Shown here in pieces: positions 49,268-60,666 of a stretch of 64,000 nucleotides of DNA. The notes beneath the pieces were generated by a model. The model saw only the letters and a program-made list of their open reading frames with translations. It ran no database searches and was not told the origin of the DNA. This DNA is from Stenopsyche tienmushanensis (taxonomy: Eukaryota > Arthropoda > Insecta > Trichoptera > Stenopsychidae). Position 1 is the first letter of the stretch. Every line of letters begins with the position of its first letter. A program made the position numbers and the translations under genes. The DNA is taken from contig WACJ01000118.1 in NCBI GenBank assembly GCA_008973525.1, positions 62,001-126,000 of the forward strand, given 5' to 3'.

Positions 49268-52200
49268 TCAATAAGATTTGAGTATAGGTGGTGACACTGA
49301 ATGCAGAATATTTATACCGCCGTGTAGTATGCATACTCGCGGTACTTCACACCGGACAAGGTGTTCACTGAACTGAAATAAATAATTCAAATACAAAAAC
49401 CAGTTTCAAAATATATAACATCAATTCCATATAATTGAGAATAAACTTAACATATCACTTACAAGTTGAGCTGTATCGATATCTGCATAAATGACTACGA
49501 TTGTGTCCATATTCTTGATGGCAATCTTGATATCTTTCTCAATTTGAGCGCCGAAGGAAGAAAGTGATTGATCGCTAAACTGAACTCCGCTATGTGGTAT
49601 ATTTATACTTCCTTCTATGTGTATCCTATTAAAACTGAACAATATATTTGCATTTAGTCATAATTTTAATGAGAGCTTAATAATATTGAATTATTTTGGG
49701 CGATACATACTGTAAATTAGATCGAATATCAACGATACAAACGTTGCCATCTTTCAACATTGTTAATAAATCATTACAACTTACTCTTGGACAAGTTTCT
49801 TTATATAATACAGTGCATTCAATATCAACATTGTCCTGGAAAAAAATGTTATTAAATAATGTATTTATGGAATTACATCAAATTATTCCAAATTTTTTTT
49901 ATATATGCTTACCAAAGGATCATTAGTGACGTGTCCATTTCCAAAAATTCTGTATGATATGCTTTTAGGTGATGAATTATGCATAATTGTAGATTCCTTA
50001 AAAAACAAAATAATTAGATAAATAAGCGAAATATGTCAATATAATGAATAATATCAAATATTATTTTTTAACGAGTGATTATCTTACATTAACACATTGC
50101 TCAATGTCAATTTCTGGTAGATCAGAAAACAATAAAATGCATTCATTAAATCCAGAATCCAACAATGTATCTCTCAGTTGTTTGAGTATTGCCACGCCCA
50201 TATACAATGGTAAAGATCCATCTTCAACCAACAGAGCATCCCACAAATGTAAAATTTTGTGCAACGGAAAAACATCTAAAATTATCAACAGAATTTTAAT
50301 CAATTCCCGTGGAACAGATTTAATTCAGAATTTAAATATACATACGTGAAAACATTGTAAGAAACCAAGGAATTGCAAACAATTCCGGAACAAAGTGTAT
50401 GTTGTATAAATGACTCGCCAACTTTGGCTCATGGAATGCTGTTAACTGCCAAAATTTGGCTAAATATTCTTTTATAACTGCGCTGTTGTCTTTTAAAAAG
50501 AATTTATTTAGATAACGAGGAACGAATGCTGAGAGACAGGCAAAGGCTCTATCTATAAATATAATATTACATTAATATTAGTCAATTTTTAGTATTCAAA
50601 ATGTAAATATGAAAGAATTAACATTAATACCTTCATTATTGAAGTTCAAAAATAAAAAGGGAGCAGATAAAGAATCTAATCCCTGCCAATAAACATATTG
50701 AGGATTACTTATAAGCCAAGCTTTTAGAATTCGTCGCAGCCCATTGTGTCCAGCACTTCCACAAAGTAACCAACAATATTGGTGACATCGCGGAATATCT
50801 ACTTCTATCTACAGTAAAAAATCGATTTATTACTATTTTATATATATCATTTAAAAAAATATATAAATTTACCTGACGATCCGTTGCTGTAGGCGTCTCT
50901 TTATCGATTCTAATATATTGCTCTTCAATATCACCCTTAATTCCTAGCAATGCCGCCCAAACTTCTCCTCGCACCAATGGTGGAATGTCGATTGCAGCTT
51001 CTTTTTTTATCAATGAAGATGTGTATGGATAACCCTAATATAAATGTATTCATAAATTAAATATGATTCAGAGGCGCATGTTTTAAAATATTAAAATTAT
51101 TGAATACCCGTAAAAGCCTTTCAAAAAGTATGAGCCTATGAAACTGATATTCTGTATCCCGCTCTCTAATAATTCTGGGCAGTTTGGACGTTTCACTGCA
51201 TTTTGGCAAAGCACCATTTATCACAGGCAGAAATTCAATCGGTGGAACATGACCTAATCGCGACATCAATATGTCCATACCGGATATTGCTACTCTTCTA
51301 TCCATCAATGCTAAACTCTGCCCACCAAGAGAGCATCCATCAAGTAAAACAGCTCTAAAAAATAAAATAATAAAGTGTAGAGAACGATGGTTGTTATTTT
51401 TATTAAATGAACTGTTTTAATATTCAAAATATAGCTTACATTGGCATTGATAGTATTAATGGACTACTCTTTATGAGTCCTTGTTTTTTAAGTTCAGCTT
51501 GGATATCTCCACCTGCTAATTGCCACCAGTAATATAAAAATGACATTCGACAACCAAGTAAACCATTAGGCTTCTTTTTTTCAGATATTAGTTGGACGTC
51601 AGTGAATATTTTAAGTTCCGCAATGTCTTGTATTGATAATCTTTCACGGGGAGAAATTTTTAAACATGACTCGATAAGATTTTGCACATCTTGTGGTAGT
51701 TCCTATTTTGTAAAAATTACATTTTATTAATAAAATTTCATTGGCAAAAATATCAATTCAAAGAAGCTTTCTTTACCAAATATGCCTCTAAAATATCATG
51801 CTCCCTTGCAATTCTTTGGGCAGGGTTCGGTGTGTGAAGTAATGTCATGATTCTTCTTAAAACTGGTCCGGGTTTTAGTCCAGCCCACAAAGGTCCCAAA
51901 AATAATTCTAAAATAATAATTCCTAGATTCCAAACGTCACTAGAGAGCCCACCACCACCCAATATAGTTTCGGGGCTTAGATATCGTGGTTGTCTGAACA
52001 CAATAAAATAATTTTTGCAATAACAGATATGATATAAAAGATCATGCGTGAAATTAAAGCAACTTACCCAATAGGAAACGAAACATCTTTTCCTTCGCCC
52101 GTCATAAAATAAAGACCGTAGTTAAAGAGTAACACTTTTTTATTGCTATCCAAAAGTATATTATCAAAACTGAGATTCCTGTGGGTAATATTCTGTTTAT

Positions 52201-52608
52201 GCAAATGATGGAGAGCATTTACAATTTGTTTGGCTATATGTATTTTTTCTTCAATTGAAAATGTTAAATTAATTTCAGATAGTGGACTGCCGGTGTATTC
52301 GGCTACAACAATTATCCTCTCTAAAATGATTAAGCAAAATAAATTTAAATTATATTGATTTCATTATAGAGTTGCAGCTTTTTATATAAGGGCATATTTT
52401 GCATACCGTGTTTTCCTCTAATGACATCCAGGTAAGTGGCGAGATTAGGATGATCAACTGTCTTTAACCGTTGAGCTCGTCCTAGTATCGTAATGGAATT
52501 TGGAGTTAAAGGAAGGCCATTACTGCCGCAAGTATCGCCGGGATGTATTTTTGCAAAAAAAGTGCTGGCACCAAACTTCGGTACATCGTCCGGCATTGCG
52601 GACAACAT
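49268..52608 (-). CDS. TBCK: TBCK: TBC-domain-containing protein kinase-like
   Basis: Thirteen exons, all in phase with GT-AG introns: 52608-52407, 52320-52068, 51993-51777, 51702-51440, 51354-51108, 51034-50873, 50808-50631, 50552-50346, 50275-50088, 49996-49913, 49835-49711, 49634-49463, 49372-49268. Joined length is 2403 nt, 800 residues, close to the roughly 890 of vertebrate TBCK. The pseudokinase domain (about 1-270) has the marker [15 protein letters not shown] near the start. Its catalytic loop is HRN (114-116) rather than HRD, and FNYG (133-136) replaces DFG. The TBC Rab-GAP domain (about 410-620) keeps [10 protein letters not shown], the arginine finger IEVDIPR (R455) and the glutamine finger YWQG (Q490). 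A rhodanese-like domain closes the protein ([30 protein letters not shown]). TBCK is linked to mTOR signalling, endolysosomal traffic and the FERRY mRNA-transport complex. The ATG at 52608 fits the family start. Confidence 0.96.
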
Positions 52609-53929
52609 TGTTTGACTGGCGTTTGCAGGAAACGATGTCTTCGGAAATAAATATTGAAGCTTAAAATAATCTCAACTTTATTAATGAAAACATGTCGATT
52701 AACCAGACTTTAAAAAAAGCCGATAACAAACAATTCCTCCAACGCGACTTGACAGCTGTCATTTCAAATCGGCCGTCAGAGAAAAATATGCGACCAGCAT
52801 CCGGATATAAAAATGCGCAGTCCTTTCATGATTGTTAAATATTTAAACATAATTTCACTCAGTTATTTAAAAAATGCTCGATTAAATACATTATTTCAAA
52901 AGCTAAATTAGATTTATATGCATGTTTTAATATAAATATGATAAAAAAAATTGATTTAAAATTATTGATTGAAAAGATGATTTAACTTTATTATTTTATA
53001 TTTATAAATTTAATAATCATTTGATGCATTTGTAATTCATTATTTTCATATTTATCTTCTATATATTTTATTAAATTGAATAAAACATTAAATGTAAAAT
53101 ATTTCATATTGTTAAAAAATAATTATGTATTATTTAGAATTGTAAATTTTGCTTCACATACATCGCTTAACAATTGATAAATCGCATCTGAATTTTTATA
53201 ATGCATTTTTATAGCAGGAAATTACTATGAATGAAAATTTTGCTTGGAATAATAACGGGAACAGTGATAACGAGATAATTTTATATCCTTCCAACAATCG
53301 TAATTATTATGATGGAAATGTTCCGTTAATTCTGCATAGATTACAAACCGTAACATATATATGTATATTTAATTTAATTTTAATAATATTAATATTGTAT
53401 TCATATTTGATTAATTTGCAATATTTCATTTTAATTAAATAAATAATTCTTACCTATGATTTTAAGGAGGCAATATTAAGGGATCCGAAAGTATTCGAAA
53501 ATTTTGAGACCTTATGTTCGAGCTCAGTTTTTGCCCAAACACAATGACGGTAAGGTACATTTTTGTATATTTTTTTGTAAAAATATTGTTGAACATAATT
53601 TTTGAACAGATTTTTTTTATTGTTAAGGGTAAATTTCCCAGACCTAAAACTAACAAAATCCACATCTAGTATCGTATGCTGCTTTTTTAAATTTGAGTTG
53701 GAATGTCCTAAGAACCAGGAAAATATTTAAATTTATTTATGGTGAATGGTCAATATTGGTTCTAAAAAATTAAATGGAACAATAGATGCTTAAGGGATGA
53801 ATTGAGAATAGGAGGACCTTTGAATTTAATGAATTAATGAAACTGGAAGAAATAATAAACAAGGCCGAAACAAGGGGATGACAAAGCAGGCGCCCCCCAC
53901 GGGCGCAACTGAGCTTTGGGCGCAAATCG
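52609..53929. other. TBCK upstream region, no other gene
   Basis: A short GC-richer segment at 52735-52815 lies about 130-210 bp upstream of the TBCK start and probably contains its promoter; no core element is identified with confidence. The remainder to 53.93 kb is very AT-rich with chance frames only. Confidence 0.4.
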
Positions 53930-54140
53930 CAACATACTGACGGAATCGTATCCGATCGCGAATCGTTCATTTGTCATGTCAACGGTCGGAAAAGCGGACC
54001 GGTTTGACACACAGACCTTGCGGCCAATCCGTCCTCTTTTAGGGCCTTTTGCGGAATTTTCGGGAATAAATACGTACCCGGGGCTTTTTATGATCTTTGC
54101 GATTACGTAAGCCCTCTCTGAGGCTAACTTATATAGGTGG
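53930..54140 (-). repeat. Three-copy GC-rich dispersed repeat, copy 3
   Basis: Inverted relative to 21735-21965; shared words on the minus strand are GGCCGCAAGGTCTGTGTGTC and GGTCCGCTTTTCCGACCGTT. It abuts a mariner relic on its right, and a 174-codon minus frame runs through both. That fused frame is a coincidence of two decayed elements. Confidence 0.55.
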
Positions 54141-54475
54141 CTCGCGACAAATGAGGTCTCCATGGTCAATGGAGAGTCTCCATGTTCTTTTGTCTCAGAT
54201 GTGAAGTGATGGACCCATGTTTCATCCTGAATTGATGAACTCGGCTTTATTGCTGTGAAACATCGCCAAACACTTGTTCCCTTGTGAGCAAACGCGGCAA
54301 CTATTTTTGCGCGCAGCTTTCTCATGTCCAAATTTTCAATCAATATACGGACGGTCATCCAATACCATTTTGTGGATTTTCTTTGGCATTTCTGCGTTGG
54401 TTACCTCATTTGGTCGATCACTGCGCTGTTCGTCTTGGCAGCTTATATGGCCTCGTCATTTCTTTCACCATGATG
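54141..54475 (-). pseudogene. Mariner-like transposase relic
   Basis: Minus-strand pieces in two frames: EVTNAEMPKKIHKMVLDDRP (the inter-HTH region), then LKIWT, DMRKLRAKIV, and QDETWVHHFTSETKEHG. The last is the first catalytic block (DETWVHHY.PETK in the family). Everything downstream of that block is replaced by the unrelated repeat at 53930-54140. Dead copy. Confidence 0.72.
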
Positions 54476-54545
54476 TATTTACTACAACTTGGCTCTAATA
54501 ATAGGAATATCGATATGAAATATAATAGATACGGGGTTCAGAATT
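54470..54545 (+). repeat. Dispersed hAT-associated repeat, fragment
   Basis: Only the block GATGTATTTACTACAACTTG ... GGAATATCGATATGAAATAT ... ATAGATACGGGGTTCAGAAT is present, next to the mariner relic. Confidence 0.6.
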
Positions 54546-55398
54546 TTCCAGAATTTCATATGGTGTACCAAATACATATGATGTTAGCGCGCGGGTGTTT
54601 TTTAAAACAACAACCGCCATTTATACGTTAGGTCGGGTACTTTTTGGATTATCTTAGTATATTACAATATTTAAAAATATACATTATAATAATATTGAAA
54701 ATATTTATTTTATAATAGTATTATTTAACTTGGAAAATGGATTTCCAAGGAGGGGGAGGGCATGTTAGACACTAGCCACAGGCGCTTCATACCCTCGTTT
54801 CGGCTCTGATAATAACTACTTAAGTTTATTGTCGACAATTAGAAGTTTTGTAACAAAAATCAGAAGAGAAACGTCCGTATTTATTCAACAGGAAGTCTTC
54901 TTAATCACTGGACTTCACTCCAACGGATTTCCATGTTCACAGTCTGAGGGAAGAAAGATTCAAAAATGCAGCTGAAGTGGAAATTCATTTTAAATCTTTC
55001 TTTGTTTCTGAGCCGGAAAGTTTTTACAAAAAAAAGGATCGAATGACTGCAGTAGTATGAGAAGATGTGTTGAATAATGAAGAGAATTATATTTTGTAAT
55101 GTTCGATTTCTTTTGAGTCCCCTAATATATAAAATTTAAAACTAGTTTTACGTTGTGGGAATCCTTTCAATCCTATTTTCATTCAAAGACGATTAACACT
55201 CTCTTCGATGAATTATCATTTAAAAATTGCTGCGATCACGGAGCATATGAAAATATCCCTGAATATAGTGTTAAAATATAGCAAAACCTGTGAATGAGTT
55301 GACAACAATAAAACAGCGATGGAAATTATTACAATATGCCATATAAAATAGTGTGCTTTTTATTGTACTCTCTCAGTAATGTGGCTTTCACCTGTAAT
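54546..55398. other. Upstream region of the secreted-protein gene
   Basis: AT-rich, no repeat of the window's families and no exon recognised. It should hold the promoter and leader of the gene starting at 55399; no core element is assigned. Confidence 0.4.
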
Positions 55399-57258
55399 AT
55401 GTCGACATTACGTGTAGCATCCAAATTTATTTTAATAATTGTGATCTCATATAATTTTGTAAGCATTATCTTTTTAAAGAAACTATAATAAATGCAGTCG
55501 AATGAAAATTTGATTTGATTTAAAGGTGGGAGTATCTCCAGGGGGCTTCTTGAACTTCGCCGGATTAAAAAACTCTCTTCTCAATTGGACGTATGCTCCA
55601 AATTCATGCAATGGCAATAGGTAAGACCTGTTTTATTTTTGACATAAATTTAATTGTGCTTAGTTTAATTCGATTTTAATCCGATTTAGCGGAAGATTGC
55701 TGAATTTGGTTAATTTGGTCTGCAGCACTGCTCAAGCTGTTAATTCAACAGCGAGAGATGCTTGCTATGGATGTTTTGCTCGATTTGTTTCATTGCCACA
55801 GGTATATCTTTTTATGGTGTTTTTTGAATGTCTTAATATTTAAATTACTTTCCAGATCAGTTTTTATTAATTTCAGGGACAACAGCAACTTGTGGCAATA
55901 AGTTTGTGCGCAACCATGTATTTCTCGAACACTCTTTATGCTCCATGTGCTACAAGACTTGCAGTAAGAAAATATATAACAACATTTTTATTGGCTGGGT
56001 GCCTTTCATTCTTTATTGTCATATCCTCGATGGTATAACTAGTCCTGTTTATCGACTAGCAGCAATACACGAATTAAAAAATGCATTGCTATCTTGTACT
56101 TTGTATCATTAACTATCTGAAATGATCGATAGTGTGAAAGGCATTGTGGAACTACAGCACTCTTCATTTCTGCTTTTTACCTTAATTATGTCCTTATACT
56201 TGTACAATATACAATCCTTAAGCATAATATGAGTAGTCATCCCCCAGTTTATGAAAAATATACAAAAAATCTTTGGATGGAACTGTGCGCTTCACAGCTC
56301 CAATAGCGTTGTTTTTAACTATTGTGCGCGTGCACATATGGGAAACTGCACGCTATGCTGTGAGGTATAGAGAGCACTGTTGCTCCCGCAGTGCCGACTC
56401 TGGCTTGCTGGTGGTAGGTAGTTTTTTTAGTCCGCGTATGTTGTGCTTAAAAACAGTGTATCGTATAGCACTCCCACCAATTTTAGCAACAAGACATAAT
56501 TTAAGGTGATCTCCATTGAAGATTTATCTAGGAATAAAACATTTCAATGTGATGTTTTCCCATTGCTTTTCACGTTTCTAATTTTATTCGTTGTTTCTCA
56601 TAGTTTTAATTAAATGCATAGTCCCGTTGCTGTATAAACGAACAATGTGAACCAACACTCCGAACCGGTTCGTTTTGGTCTGTTTTCAGCCTAATTCATA
56701 TATTTTTTCAGTCACAAATCAGCAATCCTTCAGTCATAACAACCACTCTTAATCAGTGCACCACTGGATATTGTGAATTTGTACAGTGCCTCCGAAGAAC
56801 AAATTCAAATAACTTGGTAAATCATATTTTTAATACAAAGCGAATTGGCCAACAAAATCGTCGAATTGATGCAATTCATGATAAAATGGTCTATTTATAA
56901 TATTTTGCAATTTCAGATAACACAGTGCTCTCGTGAAGTCAGGGCTGCTGGAGCAGTCAATGTAACAATAGATGCAGACAACATACGTTATTTCACCAAC
57001 ATGACCAGCTGTATCCTCGCCAAAACGCGTTGTGGTATCTTCAATCCCATCACTGGAGATCCGCAATTCCCTGGACTTACGACAGTGAGCAATGGAAAAT
57101 ACAGGACACAAGTGGCTCTGTATAATACGTTACAGATTGCACCGGATGCAACTTTAAGGATTGTCGCATTTCCAGCCACCGTCATCTTCCCTATGATCTT
57201 CTGCACGTCCCAAACAACTCTCTCTCAATCCAATTGGGTCAACAACGAATGCCCTTAA
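55399..57258 (+). CDS. Unrecognised secreted cysteine-rich protein
   Basis: Six exons in consistent phase: 55399-55458, 55526-55620, 55690-55801, 55877-55963, 56712-56816, 56917-57258. They join to 266 residues with stop TAA at 57256. The first exon encodes a signal peptide (MSTLRVASK then FILIIVISYNF). The mature part opens VGVSPGGFLNFAGLK and carries 14 cysteines, which could form seven disulfides. They include DACYGCF, QCTTGYCEFVQC and a C-terminal NNECP. N-glycosylation sequons occur in NWT, NST, NVT and NMT. No transmembrane segment follows. An in-frame upstream ATG at 55336 would add 21 residues with a second hydrophobic run; I prefer 55399. The gene is tail-to-tail with HGSNAT copy A, with AATAAA at 57314-57319 as its likely poly(A) signal. 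I do not recognise the family. Existence is supported by six exons that keep phase and by clean splice sites. Confidence 0.85.
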
Positions 57259-57340
57259 TTGTTGCATTTTAGAACTTAGTATTTTTATATTTTTTTAATA
57301 GCAGATTGATCATAATAAATAAATTAAGCCATTTGTTGTG

Positions 57341-60300
57341 TTAAATTGTTATAAATATTTTTTTATTTGCCAAAATAAAAGCGATAATGATCCACAATAA
57401 TGTTCCCCATAGGTTTTCCATCAAGTAAATAAAATGTGTATTCATACCATTATATCTCCAATGGAATGGAAATATTATATAACATAATCTATGGCCAACG
57501 TACATGACAATGGCATTCATTCCAGGTTCTATAAACGGGGTGCCATTCCACCATTTTTTGACGTCGATCAGGATGTAACAAATCGATAACAAAATGAATG
57601 AAAAGCAGGATGTAACTAAGACGTACGACAAAGACCTGAAATATCAAAAAATGATATAAGCAACACATTTAGTTCGTTCAAAAAATATTACATACGGAGG
57701 GCATACCATAAATTCTTATTGACTGGGATAAGTCCATCTTCTTTGCTGAAATTGCATAAAATCGCTCCAATCAATCCTGTGATGAAAGCCCAACCAAGCC
57801 ATCTTGGAATCAGCTGCTTAAAATCTTGATGATGCAGAAGTGTATTACCAGCTTGCACTCCGAAGAACACATGAACGATTGATAAAATGCATCCTGGAAT
57901 TATATCCTAGATGAAATAAATCCTCATGAAATGCTAACGCAAAATACGCATCTTTCATTGTACCGAATATTCCTTCAGGATCGAAGGATCCTGATTCATA
58001 TACGAATTTTGCAGTCGGATTCTGATACAAATGACTATCACCCAATATGAATTCGTCGATGTATTTGGTCGCCCCTCCGATGCAATCTTTGAAGGCCCAA
58101 TTTTCGTGCTTTCCGCCAGGTCCCAAATAACCACTAAAACCAATTGATTGTATCGAAAAAACGAAATAAATCTGGGATAAATTTGTATGAAATGAATATT
58201 GATGCTCACGATTCACAGCCTGGAACAGGAAGGAAGAATATGATGGCGGAATGAAATGCAACCAATGCGATCATTATGAACCATTGCCATCTCAATTCGA
58301 TGACATCTTGAAACATTTCTGTGTATTTGCCCTGTAAATATAAATATATCCAAGTAATAATATTTGATACATTATAGGATAATAACTAAGATAAGGGTAT
58401 TTTTTTATACATACATAGTATAAGTTGCGCACCTATTTTATTATATATGACACAAACAAAGCCTTGTTTTCTAGTTAATTATTTTTGTAAAATCGACTTT
58501 TCCCAGGAGCTAAACAGTTCCATATTCTTGTTGATGATATAAAACATATTTTATAAATCAGATGGGGTAACATAAATTGTTAAAAATCAAATCTTAAGAG
58601 ACTGATGCTAAATATTTTGAAAATAGGAACATTTTTTAATTATGCCAGAAAACACCAGAAACCCGAAAAATCATTATTTTTCTTAGAGCGAAACCCGAAA
58701 CCAAATCGTTATAAATTTATGGAACTGAATCGGAACGAAATGGAAATATAACGGTTGGATTAGAAAAGGGTTGATATTTCCGTCTATAATTATTACAGAG
58801 TGCGGCAGGGAAACTTCCTTATTTGAAACGCGTTTCCTTATTAGAACTGAAGCGGAACGAAGACTTTATTTGGATACTAATTTATGATTCGGGATAAAAT
58901 AATAAGAGAGTAGAGATATCGAAACGTGCTTTAAAATAGGGATAATCTCTGTCAAGTATAAATGTTTGGTTTAACCCTTTAAAGAGGTAAGACACAGAGA
59001 TGTGTCCGAATTATAGTGATTCAGAAAGAGCATTATTACACGTTGAGCTCGGAGACAGACAGAGACGAAAATAGTATTTTGAGTACATCGTACGATTGTA
59101 TATATCGTTAACCCAAATTTATCGATTAATAACGATGCGTGAATGATATAATGAATCGATTTCATATGTATTGTTTATGCTTACGCAAATAAATGACCGA
59201 ATATTGTGTGCTATCGACAGTGTTTATTTATTTATATACAAGCTTCGTATACGCTGCGACGGTCTTGACAGATAAGTGGATTTGTACGGATGATAATTGG
59301 CGGATATACAAATATAACATCTAAGTGTATGATGATTTAATATTAGCTCACTTATCAAAGGGTTAACTGAAATGCTATTTACTTGATTTTTATTCTTCGG
59401 CTTTTGAGCTATAATGACCATCACGCTTGCGACGAAGAAATAAGACACACCGAATCTTTGTAAAACACCAAATATTCTCAAATTGGCAAGTGTTGGTCCT
59501 CCCGAAGACACTAATGCAACTCCAAGTAGAAACAATATACACGAACGCTGTAACAAATGGTTTGCAATGAAATGCATTTGTATTTAAAACAAATAAATTT
59601 AATATATTATCAGTAAACTAACTTTGAATATATTGAATAGCGATTTGTATTTTGGCACATTTCTATTCAACAGTGATTTGATCGATATTGGAATGCAAAC
59701 TCCCATTATCCAAATGAAAAATGGAAATACCAAATCGCCCACGGTTAGGCCATTCCAGATGGCATGTTCAAACCACCAATATCTTCCTCCTCCATCGTTT
59801 ACAAATATCATCAAGACGATGCTCATCCTGGTTAAAATATCGGATTGTGTATTTATGCATAATAATCAATTGATTGTTATTATATTTCATAATAGTAATT
59901 ACCCTCTGAATGTGTCCAAAGCCTTTATTCTTCTTTTTATTGGACCTTTTTCCTGTATCTCCATCGATCCTGATTTGAAACATTTCCGCTTTATTAATAG
60001 AATTGTTAAGTACACCAAAGTCAATCCAAAGAAGCAAAGGAAAGCTATTAATAATGCTGAAATACAAACAAAACGATTTGAAATCAATCAAACATAGATA
60101 GCACAACAAATCTGTAATCTGATTGATTCATACGAAGATAAATATTGACGGCTTCTTTTGATGTACTGAAGTTGCATTGCGAATTTTTCACCTCCAAGTC
60201 ATATACACCGAATTGTCCATAAATAGGATCTGCATCACATATCTGATGGCTGTTATTTTAAATTTAAAAAGCATATTTAACTATTATATTCAAATATATT

Positions 60301-60666
60301 GAGGCAATGGTGAGTTGATCAAATTAGCAGACCTCATGTCATCCTGTGCTACTGTTTTATTGTCTCCATTAGAATACACTCTCCATTTGGCACCGTATGT
60401 AACATCTATTGTAAGAACCGAATCTGTTGTTGTAATATTGGACAATAATGTGTATGGACACTAAAATCATAATCGAGATTCAACAGCAGCATTACATCAC
60501 GCTACATAAAATATTCCATGTTACTTACCTTATAGCATTGATTAGATAGGTAATACAGCCAACCATCAACATCGCTCTTAATCCTCAAATAAGCCTCATC
60601 TACCCTCAATTTGGTCAAATTCAATCCATCAAATATTTCTATTCCAGGATCCTCGATCCACGACAT
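57341..60666 (-). CDS. HGSNAT: HGSNAT copy A: heparan-alpha-glucosaminide N-acetyltransferase
   Basis: Ten exons: 60666-60529, 60460-60333, 60249-60134, 60056-59903, 59827-59623, 59547-59383, 58331-58210, 58133-57964, 57893-57707, 57635-57341. They join to 1680 nt, 559 residues, all in phase. The enzyme transfers acetyl from cytosolic acetyl-CoA across the lysosomal membrane to the terminal glucosamine of heparan sulfate. Visible: a luminal N-terminal domain with sequons (NLT, NIT, NKT, NFS), first membrane helix LLIAFLCFFGLTLVYLTILL, the signature RRIKALDTFRGMSIVLMIFV, then FEHAIWNGLTVGDLVFPFF containing His200. That histidine aligns with the catalytic histidine of human HGSNAT. Several further helices end at IIIAFILANKKIFITI. 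The predicted start lacks a signal peptide. A probable 5' untranslated exon ends at 60770 (CAG then GTATGT). Intron 6 is swollen to 1051 bp by MITE insertions. Confidence 0.94.
58425..58530 (+). repeat. GTGAAAC-family repeat fragment in HGSNAT-A intron 6
   Basis: CACCTATTTTATTATATATG then ACACAAACAAAGCC and AAATCGACTTTTCCCAGGAG match the family copies at 19.1 and 37.3 kb. It lies in the expanded intron. Confidence 0.55.
58796..58870. repeat. CGGCAGGGAAACT repeat end within HGSNAT-A intron 6
   Basis: GTGCGGCAGGGAAACTTCCT then TATTTGAAACGCG matches the inverted termini of the 36105-36355 MITE. Only one end is present, so this is a fragment. Confidence 0.5.
58971..59366 (+). mobile_element. TTAA/CCCTTT MITE, intact copy, in HGSNAT-A intron 6
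   Basis: Exactly bounded by TTAA (58971-58974 and 59363-59366). Internal termini are CCCTTTAAAGAGG and TATCAAAGGG, so the inverted repeat is CCCTTT. The 388-bp interior carries all family blocks in order and has no coding sequence. TTAA duplication with a CCC-type terminus is the piggyBac pattern. The corresponding intron of copy B (62626-62712) is 87 bp, so the insertion followed the gene duplication. Confidence 0.85.

Noticed and set aside
53834..54358. 174-codon minus-strand open frame
   Set aside because: It runs through a decayed mariner block and then an unrelated three-copy repeat; the fusion is accidental and not a gene.
59624..60097. 157-codon plus-strand frame
   Set aside because: It is the antisense shadow of HGSNAT copy A exons 4-5, which are supported by phase, splice sites and conserved motifs.
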